Assembly (NCBI GenBank): GCA_932294295.1
Contig: OW028580.1
Location: 9,577,374 to 9,641,373, forward strand
Source of the DNA: Alitta virens
Taxonomy: Eukaryota > Annelida > Polychaeta > Phyllodocida > Nereididae
DNA length: 64,000 nucleotides
Reading direction: 5' to 3'
The notes below the pieces were generated by a model that was not told where the DNA came from, ran no database searches, and saw nothing but the letters and a program-made list of their open reading frames with translations. This document shows, piece after piece, positions 45,940 through 56,546 of this stretch. A program made the position numbers and the translations under genes. Numbering within the stretch: the first letter of the stretch is position 1; the number at the start of each line of letters is the position of its first letter.

Positions 45940-47657
45940 GTGTATTCAGTTTACCGATTTGTATTTAGGAATGAAGTTGTGACTTTTTATTTTGTCGTTT
46001 TTCTGCACTTAAACAAGATGATGCACTATAGGTTTTTGAAAATGGTGTGTTTTCTTTTGCCTGTAATGTTCTACCTGGCATATATATTTTTTTTTTGTAG
46101 CAGTCTGACCAGATGGACCTCTTCTCCTTCATCAACCACCAAGATCCCATGGCAGTTGTGGAAGGCGCGAAGTCTGCTCGCATGTTGAAGCGTTACCGAT
46201 TTATTTTTCATGGATGTCATTTTTTATTTATTTAATGCTATTTTTACAAAGCACAGCAATGAGTACCCGGTGTGAAAGGCCCGGCCCATTTTAAAACACA
46301 TTCGTATTGCTATTTATTGTACAAGCGTCCAGACAGCCTAGATCGTGGTTCGCAGTATTAGCGTAATGTCAAAAGCGTGTTTATAGATGGCGTTGCAGGA
46401 CGCGTGCGTTTGCTGTAAAATAAAAACTGTCATACGTATATATTTTTTTTACGCTTGGAGAGTTCCACACAGGGTACCACTGCTGCTAGACTGCTTAGAG
46501 GAGTAGATATTTTTATTTATATACATAATACGTGCACGTTCGTTTTTTGTTCTTGCCCAGACTTATCAGTGGAGAATCAGAGAAGATTACGTCCACCGTC
46601 AGCTTTCAGGATTTTTTGCGTTTAGTAAAGGATGTGATTTGTTTTATTTTATTACCACAGCAACCAGTACCCTGTGTGAAATGTCCCGCCCTGTTTTAAA
46701 CACTTTCTTACAGTTATTTATACAGCAGACGTCCACGCAGTTTTACTTCATAGCACGTAGTGTTAACGTAACGCCATAAGCGGTTTTTTATATATGGCAT
46801 CTTAGACACTGACAGCTGCTGGTCAAAAACAAATGAAGGAGGCTGTATTTCTAAATATGAAGTGTTTTTTTGTTTTTTTGCGATTGAAAAAAAAACAAAA
46901 GGCACCAAGCACCCCCACACCCCTGCACCACTGCTAAAGGAAGGAAGGAAGGAAGGATGAGATGATGTGAACGATTACTTTTTTTTCATACAGGATTATC
47001 TGGAGGCCATTCTGCACTAGATATCAGGACGAATGGCATGTGTACCAATACCATGTTTCATTTGATGTAGGATTGCACAGTAGGACTCGCACGGGTGAGA
47101 AACCGTTTGATTGCCAGCAGTGGAATACAGATGATGTGTGAACACTCGGGCCAATTGAGATATATTCTACTCTTGCTATTTATACCACTAGCACCGGTGC
47201 TATGTCGTTCACCATATTACCATAACGCACTTCTCAAACCTTCATCTTTAGCTTATTTAGCCGTTTGAAAAAGTCATTACGCGCTGCAAAACTCGAACAT
47301 GATTGAGTTTTCACCATACAAAGAACATTGCTAGCTCTTGGTTTTTATCTTTGGATAATAATTAGTTACTTTTCTGGTTAACAACAAACCAGGACGTACA
47401 CACGAATATAGATGTCTCTGCATACCCCTCAGAACAGGGCTCAACTTTAATGCTAAAAATAGCACGTCTTGCTACAGCTGCTGCAGCTCATGTAGGTCAC
47501 AGCCTTCTTTTCACAACAGTGCCTCAGAGAACAAGGTGAGCTTCTGGCAGGGGAAAAATCTGTACAAAAACCCAACCCAGAAAAAAACACAGCAGATGAA
47601 CAAGGACACATGGTTCGGTTGCTTTTATATATCTGAAAAAATGACAGAGAGCAAAAT
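45940..47657. other. Polinton middle, no confirmed gene
   Basis: At 46113-46235 a 40-codon frame (MDLFSFINHQDPMAVVEGAK) lies just after an AG acceptor-like TTTTTTTTGTAG and may be an exon. About 46250-46420 and 46660-46825 are diverged direct copies (shared GTACCC(G/T)GTGTGAAA and CCATAAGCG-like phrases). The rest is AT-rich with no recognised frame. Confidence 0.45.
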
Positions 47658-48832
47658 TTACAAAGAAACAAAAAAAAAAAAATATTCGGAGTGACTCTGT
47701 GTAGACTCCATCGACTCAGTGTCATCGCCGTCACAGCCAGTACTGGCGTTCTGAAGTTTCGGTGGTGGTGGTCTCTCGGAGACTCCCGACATCCTTAGGT
47801 TTTGAAGTCTAATGCCTACCTCAGGGGTACCTTGACGAGGAGTGCCGCTTCCTCGACCACCTGGTGGACGTTTGGGGACTGGAGGCAGTCTGACGGGGGA
47901 GTCGCCAGGCATACAAGGCTGCGGCTGCTGTGGCTGCTGTGGCTGCTGTGGCTGCTGTGGCTGCTGTGGCTGCTGTGGCTGCTGCGGCTGCTGCGGCTGC
48001 TGCGGCTGCTGCGGCTGCTGCGGCTGCTGCTGGTGGAGGCTCGGTTGTTGGAGGTTCGGCTGTTGTGGCTGGCGTTGCGTGGGGTTATTCTGCACTAGCA
48101 TGGCCAAGACTCCGCCCACTCTGCCAACTTCTGCAGTCAGACTGGAAAAAAATCAGCATTGTTTCATTTTTTGTTTTTGAAAGACGAAATACATTGAACA
48201 GAAAAGAACTAACGTTACCACTTACATCTGTCTAAGTCGATCGGCTCCAGCGCCATTTACAAAGGCCTCGATGTTGTCAAGGCCTATCTGCGTGAAACGC
48301 CTACGCAGAGCTGCATCTCTCTACACAAGAAAAAACACATGCAGAAAATTGTTAGACAGGTTTAAGTTATAAATGAAAGACACTGCTGCACATAATGCCA
48401 GTGAGTGTAAAAAAATTATAAAAAACACAAAGAAAAATATTCACTTTATAAAGGATGATAGCCAGTACAACACCGCCCAGAACAACGAGGCTGAGGGAAA
48501 GGCCACCCAAAGCTGTGCCGACTAAATCGCTCTCTTCGCCCTCATCAAACACCAGGGTTCCTGCAGCTGTGGAAGGCGAGAATACCTCGCCGAGCCCGCA
48601 GTCGACGCTGAAAGGCCACTGGGAGCCGGGAACTAAGTCGTTGCAGAAGATGGTCCCCTCATGTCAACATCTTTGACGCCCCTCTGAACAACTGAAGGGA
48701 AGGTCTCCAGGGGGATCGTAGGTAGGTCCTCCTGACCAGAGCAATCTACGTGAAACCCACCCTTGTTCAGGGGGTGCACGTACACATTCCACACTCAAAC
48801 GTGTACTTCATGAAAAAAAAACTCGTTCGCAT
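47658..48832 (-). pseudogene. Spliced membrane protein: LRR-cap-like head, TM, PQQ-repeat tail
   Basis: Minus strand. Exon 1 is about 48832-48445 (donor GTGAAT), exon 2 48320-48226 (donor GTAAGTG), exon 3 48141-47658; phases agree. Exon 1 starts MRTSFFFMKYTFECGMCTCT. After a 1-base shift at a C run near 48765 it reads GGFHVDCSGQEDLPTIPLE. C-x2-C-x-C followed by VDCSGQ-x-L-x-x-IP is the pattern of a leucine-rich-repeat N-cap. A second shift near 48665 precedes a cysteine-containing region and a transmembrane segment (GGLSLSLVVLGGVVLAIILY). Exon 2 and the start of exon 3 are helical (RRRFTQIGLDNIEAFVNGAG). The tail is about 11 PQQ repeats and a proline/serine-rich end. The family is not recognised beyond the cap-like motif. 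Confidence 0.5.
47930..48035. repeat. CTG/CAG-type trinucleotide-based repeat
   Basis: Nine-base units of TGCTGTGGC / TGCTGCGGC encode the PQQ repeats of the minus-strand gene. The leucine-, alanine- and cysteine-only frames in other phases are artefacts. Confidence 0.95.
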
Positions 48833-50567
48833 GCAAGTTCTCTCTCTGTAGACTGTACGGTGAATAACAAAATGCAATCTTTTTTTTCCACGTGCACACC
48901 TGTTGAAGCGTTACCAATTAGATGCCTTAATTAAGAAATTCCCACGCCGTCTGTTAAGTGACGTCATTGTATTCTAACCGGTTGTTATGAGTTGTAAAAT
49001 TACGCTTGTTGTTTTATTTAAAATGAACGGGTAGGACTGTTTTTAAAAAAAATTGTCTTGTGCGCTCTGTTCATAGACCAGATACCTATGGCAGATGTAA
49101 CGATCAGAATTTTAGACCTCGATAAGTGTTGTTATGCCGCTTACATCCATGAAACTATGGCTTGTTCTATGTTTGTTACCAGCAGGTACACTTAAACGCC
49201 CACTTGACCGAGGCAAATGTAAGGATAAGAATTTGGAGGCCATACAATGTTACACATGAGCACGGGCCCTAACACTCATGTTTTAACAACACATGCACTA
49301 TTATTTGTTTTGTGTTTGTTATACCTTCATGTATGCTTAATCTGTTGTACGACTGAGGCAGATGTAAGAATAACAATTCTGGAGTCCATACAATGCTATG
49401 TATATGCACAGGTATGGTCTGCGGCCATTTAACAGTAACTTATATGTATATATAGAATGTCTTTGTTTTTTTTTCTTGAGGTTGGCAGAGGTGCTGATGA
49501 GATAGGTAATTCATCAATTGTTACACGATAATTTTCTTCGTGAATGGTCATGTATTCAAAATGCACAAGTTCACTCACACAACACTACAAATTTTTGCTT
49601 TGTGCGTGTTTTTTTATTTTTTTTATTTTTTTACTTCCATAGAACTATCTCATTTTTGTCTTATGTTTGTTACAAACTACTGTCTGATTTAGGCAGACGT
49701 GAGGATAAGAAATCGGAGTGTACACAAGGTGTATTTTACTCAACAGACGCATGTGTACAACTTATGTGTACACCAGCAGTAACTTAGACAACCAGAAAAT
49801 TCTGTATATGGATGCCTGAAGCAGACATTGATAATGATGAGCTCGGAAGTTCACCGAATGTAGCTCTTTTTCACACATATATATCTTACCATATACACAT
49901 GTAATAATAACAAGCACAACTTGTATTCATTTTAGCATAGTGCTATAGGTATAAAAACATTTTTTTTATTGTTACATGACAAAAAAAATTAAAACAAGCA
50001 AGCAGTTTACATTTTTAAAAAAGCTCTATCTGTTGAGTGTCATTAAACCAATGGTTTTTTTACTTGTTCACAAACATGTTCATTTTCTTCTTTTTGAAAA
50101 GACTCCACCAAATAAACAAGTGTTAATTTAATATATAGCAGTGGCTTGCATTACTGATTTACTCCTGTGGTCTTGCTTTTTACCTTGACAGTTATCTTGT
50201 ACCATAAAAAAAAAAGAAAAACCAAACAATGCTGATTAGCTTTGTAATCCTTTGATACACAGACTAATATTAGTTACCATATGCTGAAACAGAAAACAGC
50301 AATGTGTACTTCTTGAGTTCGAGACATTATGCTTTTTGTTTTTAGTGTCATACAGTTTGTTTACACGTTTTTGAATGCAGTAAAAAATATTGTCTAGTGT
50401 TGCACGGCTGCTATGGCAAAAACGTGGTGCGTTTTACAAGCCTGTTGTTTCAGGATGTTTTGCCCTTTTCAATTAAAACATCCTATACAGTGGAATGCAG
50501 TTATTACATTCCAACACATTCGATTCCATGCATCTCATGTGACAGGCTTTTTTAAACACTTAGTGCT
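48833..50567. other. Polinton region with diverged cassette repeats
   Basis: No confirmed gene. Four copies of a core like GCAGATGTAAGGATAAGAAT occur at about 49093, 49210, 49358 and 49694, each followed by a short open stretch (see the separate repeat entry). The rest is AT-rich. Confidence 0.45.
49085..49790 (+). repeat. Four diverged cassettes with a conserved core
   Basis: Each copy has (G)GCA(G/A)A(T/C)GT(A/G)A, a purine-rich RATAA(G/C)AATT-like stretch and then GAG-CCATACAATG or a variant. Each is followed by 18-35 codons open in the same frame as the core (A-D-V-x-I-x-I-like start) before a stop. Spacing is 120-340 bases. They could be duplicated alternative exons or degenerate non-coding repeats. 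Confidence 0.5.
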
Positions 50568-52196
50568 TCACTCTCCAATCTTGGTGGAGAGTTTGGACTT
50601 CTTCGCACTCAACCATTTGGCCTGGGACTTGACGTCGGGCTTACAGGGTGGACGCCCTTCCACAATCAAAGGTGGTGAGCGTTTGGGGTCCTCCTCAGTG
50701 GCGCTGCCCTCGTCCGAAGAGACAAGAATGGGATTTACCGGTTTCCTTTTGTTTGTTTTTTTTTACGCTTTTGACTGTGTTGTTTCGTCTTCGACGTCAT
50801 CGAGGTCGTCCTCATGCTTGGCTCTGGTTGCCCCTTCTTTATCATTTTGGTTTGGACTTGGAGTGCAGTGGTTGCACCTCAACTGCTGCATCTCGTTGTA
50901 ATGTGTCACAGAGCACTCTGGGAGCTCTTTCAGGCCCGACCACTTGTTTTCCAGAGAAGGGATCTGGTTCACTAAGGTTGAAAACTCTGTACTGGACAGA
51001 TTTATGCCCTTTCTTGTCGGATGTAACGATTTGAGGGACTGGTTTGTGAAGAAGTAGTGCCTGATATCAACCGATCCGTACTGTTTTTTAGCCACGGCGA
51101 ACAGGTTTTTGCCCAGATGCATCTTCAGTTCCGCCGGCACGAATACCTTGCTGTCATCACCGCCAGTTTCCTCAAGAGGAGAATCATCATCTACTGGCGT
51201 GTCATCGTCCACGCCAGACTCCTGATTGTTCAACCTGCACTCGTTATAGAACACTTTACCCTCGCTTTCATCAGATTTGCCCTGAAAACAATGTAACGCA
51301 GATCAAAAAGGGTTCAGTTACCAAAATATGTCAAAAACAAAACAAGTGCATAGGTAAATGTGCACAGTATGGCTTCTCACGGATCAGACTTTTCTTTTTT
51401 TGTTTACTCAGTTTCATTTTTCATATAGTATTAATAAAATACATCACTTCATCAGAACAAAAAAACTTAAACAATTCTTTTATAATTACGGGATGCGTGT
51501 AAGGGAGTATGGATAAAGGTAACAGGATATCAAGCACGTGAACACGTGCAGGAACGACAGAATTCATTCTTCAAGCATCAACGTTAGCGTAGACGTGTTA
51601 TGCAATGCATATACATACTTGTAGTTTTTTTGTCAATCATTTATATTGCGTGAATAAACAGAAAATTATATTCACCATTAGCATACATAATCGTATAAAA
51701 TTTTTTCATGCATTACCATAATAAAAAGTCAAAAAAGTTTGCAAAAAGAACAAACGAACTTTCACTGGTTGAACAAATGTCTGAACTGAATGCATGAATG
51801 CATGAATGAACGAGTGAGTGAACGAATGATTGTATGACTGAATGTGTGAATGAGAGAGTGCATGGAAATGAGTGAATGAATGAATGAATGCATGAATGAA
51901 TGAAAGAATGAAAGAATGAAAAAATGGATGAGAGAGTTACTTACTCGTTTGACAACTTTCAGCATGTCTTTAACACCAGCGATGAGGTCTCTGGTTTGTT
52001 GTTTGTCGAGTGTCACCCCACGTTTTGTTGGGATCAAAACGAATTCCTCCTCCTCCAGAACGTAATTACGAATATGTAGCTTCACTTTTCCTTGAAATTT
52101 CTGAAAAACCATGAACTTCCTATGTCCCAGCTCCCTAAACCACAGGAAACAGCCTCTCACAAGCGTTCCGCTGCTGCTGTAGAACTGCCTTGCCAT
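50568..52196 (-). pseudogene. Protein with two PC4-like DNA-binding domains
   Basis: Minus strand. Exon 1 is 52196-51955 (starts MARQFYSSSG, donor GTAAGTA) and exon 2 starts at 51281 after TTTTCAG, phase 0. Exon 1 carries one PC4-type unit: FQKFQGKVKLHIRNYV, then IPTKRGVTLDKQQ. Exon 2 carries a second after an acidic linker: KKQYGSVDIRHYFF, then HPTRKGINLSSTEF. The 'K-x-x-V-x-(I/L)-R-x-(Y/F)... P-(T/G)-(K/R)-(K/R)-G-(I/V)-x-L' pattern is that of the PC4 coactivator and related single-strand DNA binders. A basic/acidic tail follows to a TAA at 50763-50765. In the same frame about 64 more codons run to a TGA at 50568, so the TAA may be a premature stop. The likely role is binding DNA during replication or late transcription; this is inferred. 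Confidence 0.7.
51775..51935. repeat. GAAT tetranucleotide repeat
   Basis: Degenerate GAATGAAT/GAATGCAT repeat in the intron of the PC4-like gene. The histidine/serine-rich reading of it is an artefact. Confidence 0.95.
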
Positions 52197-52874
52197 CTTT
52201 TAAAATGGTTCGAAATGGTGAAACGAAAAAGTTCAAAACTCGAAAGTTGAAACAAAAATGCGCCTCTTGACGAAACGAAAAGGGCTAGGCAAGAGGACGA
52301 ATAAGAGCCCGCACCCCTTATTTATATGTGGGGTGCAGGATTGTCAACCAATGGACAGCGTGTCTTGAATCCGCACACCAGGGGCACTACAATCGCTCGA
52401 AGTTTTGTCCAATGGTTGGTGTGGTAAAATAGGTGACAAACTTTTCACATGATCACCACATGATGGAACTTTCCTGGTCTGGACTTTTTAATTTTGTTTC
52501 TTGTATTAACAACTTTTTTGTCATGACTGCTTTTTGTAGAGTTCTACCCACAAAAAACCCTAACTTGTGTTCCCCCGTTTCTCAACTGACTCAAAATCCT
52601 TACGACTGTTTCAGATGGTTTTTTTTTTACGAACCATACGCCTTAAAAATGACTTTTTGTGTGCTTTCTTGTTTTTCTTTTGTTTTTAGTTAAGCAGCAC
52701 CAGTTTTCACTCATAAAAGCAAACAACTAGATTTGTCCTGATACTATTTTTTATTGCTATACTACATACACATACATATACACATTTGCACAGTGAAACT
52801 ACTTATTATAGTGAACATAATAATATATGGGTTCTATATATTATATACAGGGCAACATCAGGTTCTCTAATATG
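52197..52874. other. Polinton intergenic region
   Basis: No gene recognised. 52197-52430 likely contains the promoter of the PC4-like gene (CCAAT-type ACCAATGG near 52337). Confidence 0.4.
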
Positions 52875-53394
52875 CTACTCAAAGGACAGCCAGTTTTTTT
52901 TAATCCTTTGAAGGGTTTTATTGAGTGTTTTCTTTTTCTGAGTGTCTTTCATATCAGTTTTTTTCCTTTGATTCTTTGATTTCTTTGGAACTTCTTTTTT
53001 CTTTCTTGTAGTCTGTTTTCTGCGCCCTCCTGCAAGCAGTTTTTTTTTTTTTAATGTCTTCTGGTGTGATTCCTGGAGGCTCCCGTGTTGTTGTTGTTGT
53101 TGTATCTGTTTCACCGATTTTCTTCACGGCTGTGAAATCATCCCTTGTTCTTGTGTTGTTGTGATTTACGGCTGAGGCATCGCCCCTTCCATTTTGGGTG
53201 TTGTTATTTGCTGTGGGCCCGCTCCCCATGCTGCGCTCGGCGGGTAGATCTAGGTCCCCAGTTTCCTGACTGTTTTTCTCTGCAGACATTTTGTTGTGAC
53301 GCTCAGCAGAGCTCTCTCCATGACTTTGCTTTGTTAACTGCTGCATCAGTCTGTTGTAACGTTCACGTGGTAACACTACATGTTCTTCGGCCAT
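52875..53394 (-). CDS. Conserved Polinton small basic protein (unknown)
   Basis: Starts at 53394 (MAEEHVVLPRERYNRLMQQL). V-V-(L/V)-P-(R/K)-E-(R/K)-Y-x-R-L is a start seen in small structural-type proteins of other Polintons. The middle is Asn/Thr/Ser-rich and low in complexity. The end is strongly lysine-rich (EDIKKKKTACRRAQK). The main frame stops at 52954; another lysine-rich frame continues to 52875 and may mean a slippage in the A/T runs or just low complexity. It lies next to and in line with the following conserved gene, so it is probably a virion or DNA-associated protein. Confidence 0.55.
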
Positions 53395-53399
53395 TGTTA

Positions 53400-53714
53400 T
53401 TATTTTGCCAAGGTCAGCAACCTTTTTAGGACACCTTTTATTAGTAGTGAAACAATGTCAGAGGAAGCAGCAAGAGCTTCCTGTCTCTCCTTGAGTGCTA
53501 CCTTGTTGTCTGCAATGGTGCGAATGGTGTCTTTGTGTTTCCTCAGCTTCTCTTTATGGTCTGGTGGCAGTCTGATGACGCGGGCAAGGACATTTTTAAT
53601 TACCTCTGCAACAGCCTGTGCTCTGTCTGCTGTTTTGAGTAATTCCTTAACTTGGGCTTCCGGTAGAGTACCAATGGCTTGCAGAAACACTATATTGCTT
53701 TTGATGACATTCAT
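53400..53714 (-). CDS. Conserved Polinton small protein, helical (unknown)
   Basis: 104 residues, intact. It reads PEAQVKELLKTADRAQ, then a helix with NVLARVIRLPPDHKEKLRKH and KDTIRTIADNKVALKERQ. This ordering (LLK-A, N-x-L, L-x3-x-K-L-K-x-H/K, R-x-(I/L)-A) is common to a short protein in many Polintons and related viruses; its function is not known to me. The start ATG overlaps the TGA of the ATPase gene upstream, which suggests co-transcription. Confidence 0.65.
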   Translation of the reverse strand: MNVIKSNIVFLQAIGTLPEAQVKELLKTADRAQAVAEVIKNVLARVIRLPPDHKEKLRKHKDTIRTIADNKVALKERQEALAASSDIVSLLIKGVLKRLLTLAK

Positions 53715-54290
53715 TTCTTAGGGAGATATGCAATGGTTTCTTCACCTGGAAAGATGGCACTTCTCAACCTGAGTCTACTGTCAATATTTGAGGAGAGATC
53801 CACAATTATGTACCCGTAATTTTTGGCTGTTGCCAGGTCGTAACTGTTCATGAAATACTGCGTTTGACCTGGAAAGACCTGACTACCCAGAGTGGTCACC
53901 TGTCTAGCACTTCTGTTGTTCCTAAAAAGACATATATACTGAGAATTCAGACTGATCTCTCTTACAGCCTTGCTAGCATGGAAAAGGTTTTGCAGAGTAA
54001 TTATACATGACACATGACAGCGGTGACATAAAACACACACTATGTCAACAACCGAATTTCCCGATGCTGTGTCATTGAGACTGCTCATTTTATCATCAAG
54101 AATAAGAACTGTTTCCCTGTTTGTCTCCTGCCAAATAGCTGTGAGTTCTTCACATGTTGGAATATCTGATCTGAAGCCCCACAATTAAAAAATTCTCAGG
54201 TAAATCGAAGGGTACAACACATTTATCATAGGCTTCCATGATGGTGTGTTGATAAACAAACCTGCCTCTGTGACGCCAAACCGTGGACTG
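53711..54290 (-). pseudogene. Packaging ATPase (FtsK/HerA, A32-like), N-terminus lost
   Basis: Energises DNA packaging into capsids. The C-terminal two thirds are clear: TVLILDDKMSSL (Walker B), then IITLQNLFHASKAVREISLN and a sensor/arginine-rich stretch (LFRNNRSARQVTTLGSQVFP), ending AYLPKK at 53711. Upstream, a second frame of about 35 codons (VWRHRGRFVYQHTIMEAYD) precedes it, with a 1-base shift at a T run near 54190. The Walker A loop should lie upstream but the major capsid gene ends at 54292. The P-loop end is therefore deleted. Confidence 0.85.
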
Positions 54291-54291
54291 G

Positions 54292-55643
54292 TCACACCTC
54301 GTGTACGGCTCTGTTTTTATCAATTTTTAAGGCTGCTGGGAATTTTGCAAAGATAATTAGTGTGGTGGGCTGTGTTAGTTGCTTTTCAAATTTCACAGAC
54401 ACTCTCATGTTGCCATGACCTTTCAAAGGGATGACGTCATCGTTACCGCCGGGAATGGCCTCTGCAACAAACCTGTGGAAGCAAAAACCCTGTGGAAATT
54501 CTTGACGTGATACCGGGGTACTCTCATCATGGCCATTCATACCACACAGAGTATTGTATGCATCAATGTACATCCCCTCTTCCGGTTTCTCTCCATAATG
54601 AGGCTGTAAAGGCGCCTGCGTCATATCCTGGCCATCACCGGTAACTTGAATGAAATTAAGGTTATTGTGTTCAAACAGAAAAGGGTTTTCCTTCAACTGT
54701 CCATGATTGGCAGAATTGGAAACCAGAGCACATACCATCTCATGTGGTACTGCCCCAGAGAAAGGATCATTTACTTCACCACTGAACGACCCACGTGCCA
54801 GTGCAAACTTTTTCACCATTGTTTTAGTGTATGGGAAAATTGCAGGTTTTTTCTGCAGTGTTGCAGCATGAGAGGTTAATATTACAGGGTTCACATCTAC
54901 CATGCACACACTTAATGACGCTTTGGTTATGACAATCTTGAATTGCGCACTGTCACTGTCAGGAGACATCAGACAGAAGTCTGGTGAACTAGGGTAGAGG
55001 GTAACATTTAAGGGTATGCCATATGGGATAAACCTGTTGATGTCAAGTCAACTTCCCAGGAATTTTCAAAAAATCTACTCCTTGTTTTCAAGGCGGCATT
55101 GTCCCCAAACCACCAATTGTTATCATGTAAAAATGCCTGTGTGTCCTTATGAAAAATCTGTGCTTGTAGTGTTGTATCTTGCTGTTCTTTTGGTGTGTAC
55201 AGCAGTGCTTTAAAGTAAGCATCAACACGGCTGAACATGCTATGCATGAAGTTGTTCATTACTCCTACAATACCTCTTTTAACCCCTTCCTCTGCTTCAG
55301 GAGCCTTTGTTTTGCTTTCCGCTTCGGCACCGGCACCCTCAGTGCTGGCACCGGCACTGGTACTGCTTTGCGTACTGGTGGTACCAATTGGTGGTTTTAC
55401 AACGTCACCATTACGGGCTACGATCTTACATGTTACATTAAGGAGAGTCTTCCTTAGATCTATATAGGATGATGAGTGGTTTTGAATGGCAAATTGAATC
55501 ACACCTTGATTAGAATAATCATTTACAGGGTAAAAAGTGGTACAGTGGCATCTCTTAACACCCACATTCTGAATAGGTTTCTCAAATATTGCCAGTTCCT
55601 CAGGGTAGCCTACATAGAGATCTGCCAGAAGTGTTTCACTCAT
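54292..55643 (-). pseudogene. Major capsid protein (double jelly roll)
   Basis: Forms the hexameric capsid units. The N-terminal part (55643 to about 55060) starts MSETLLADLYVGYPEEL and includes an Ala/Glu/Lys-rich insertion, NNFMHSMFSRVDAYF and NNWWFGDN...ENSWEVDL. A 1-base shift near 55055 moves the reading to the second part, which includes FCLMSPDSDSAQFKIVI, the Asn/His-rich FEHNNLNFIQVTG and PTTLIIFAKFPAAL at the end. Total length of about 450 residues and motif order fit Polinton capsid proteins. The truncated first frame ends at 55008. Position between the ATPase and the minor capsid gene supports the call. Confidence 0.88.
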
Positions 55644-55680
55644 GCTTAAGTGCTAAAGGTGTTTTGAAAAGTAACCAATG

Positions 55681-56088
55681 CTAATCATCAAATATGTCAC
55701 CAGTGTGGTTAGTGCCCGATTTCTTTACAGCTTTCTTCTTCTTCTGTGGAGTTGGAGAGGTGTTCCTCTTCCGCTTGTGGAATGACCAGCAGCTTGCTTT
55801 CACGTTCTTTATCATGCACTTCGGCAACTGCCCTTCTCCTTCGGCAGGGTCTATTACCTCCAGTTTAGCAACAGATGACCCCATAGCCAGCTTGTTGTTG
55901 TCTTTGCGTTTGTTAATAAGAACAATGCGCCCACGTCCACTACTGTCTGACTTTTGGAAAGTGACTGCATTGGTCATGTTGTGTACAAGCATGGGTTTAT
56001 TTTCCCCCTCTGCTTGTTTCATAAAATGGTCCAGAAAGGTCTCATAATTGAAACCCCCCTCGGTTGCATAATAGGATGTGTTAGCCAT
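55681..56088 (-). CDS. Polinton capsid-region protein, basic tail (unknown)
   Basis: 135 residues, intact, between major and minor capsid genes. It starts MANTSYYATEGGFNYETFLD. The middle looks like a small beta-rich fold (GRGRIVLINKRKDNNKLAMG), and the C-terminus is basic (HKRKRNTSPTPQKKKKAVKK), like a nuclear localisation or DNA-binding tail. I do not recognise the family. Location suggests a minor virion or assembly protein. Confidence 0.55.
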   Translation of the reverse strand: MANTSYYATEGGFNYETFLDHFMKQAEGENKPMLVHNMTNAVTFQKSDSSGRGRIVLINKRKDNNKLAMGSSVAKLEVIDPAEGEGQLPKCMIKNVKASCWSFHKRKRNTSPTPQKKKKAVKKSGTNHTGDIFDD

Positions 56089-56120
56089 TTTGTAGTGTTA
56101 TTTAATGCCCCTAAAATCAG

Positions 56121-56546
56121 TCACTCACTTTTCTCTATATGTAGTGTACAGCTTGAGTGTCCGTCTTTGAATGAGGGTCTTGCACCACTGCTGTCCACTA
56201 AATAGATGCTGAGTGACTCTAAGGTGTCTGCCGTAATCGGTATGTAGCGCAGATGGTCGAATATGTGGGGCTTGTTAGTTACTAGCTGGTTGTAATACAG
56301 TCTTTGTAAAATAGGGGTCTGTGAGCAATTTATAAAACTGGTTTCACATATATTGGTGTTAACTGTGATAAAACTGGGTTTGTAACGATCTGTCAGCTCT
56401 GGTAAATCGATGTCCAAGATAGCCAGGCTCCACTGTGTTGCAGGACTCATGTGCAGTCGACGTGGAAGCTTCACTCTGAATGCTGTAGGAGAATTTCTGT
56501 GAAAAAATGCATCACTCTGGTCGCTGGAGGTGTACACGTACATCAT
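56121..56546 (-). CDS. Minor capsid (penton) protein, single jelly roll
   Basis: 141 residues, intact. It begins MMYVYTSSDQSDAFFHRNSP, then AFRVKLPRRLHMSPATQWSL, AILDIDLPEL and a beta-rich remainder. The pattern 'Y-V-x-S-D...F-x-x-N-x-x-x-x-F-x-V-x-L-P-x-x-L' is typical of Polinton penton proteins, which sit at capsid vertices. Its ATG overlaps the stop of the integrase gene upstream. Confidence 0.8.
   Translation of the reverse strand: MMYVYTSSDQSDAFFHRNSPTAFRVKLPRRLHMSPATQWSLAILDIDLPELTDRYKPSFITVNTNICETSFINCSQTPILQRLYYNQLVTNKPHIFDHLRYIPITADTLESLSIYLVDSSGARPSFKDGHSSCTLHIEKSE

Noticed and set aside
47802..48235. Poly-Leu, poly-Cys/Gly and poly-Ala frames on the plus strand
   Set aside because: Antisense shadows of the PQQ-encoding repeat of the minus-strand gene.
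40241..50765. TAA reassigned as a sense codon in the Polinton
   Set aside because: Several Polinton genes appear to end properly at TAA, and the same element also carries frameshifts, so decay is simpler.
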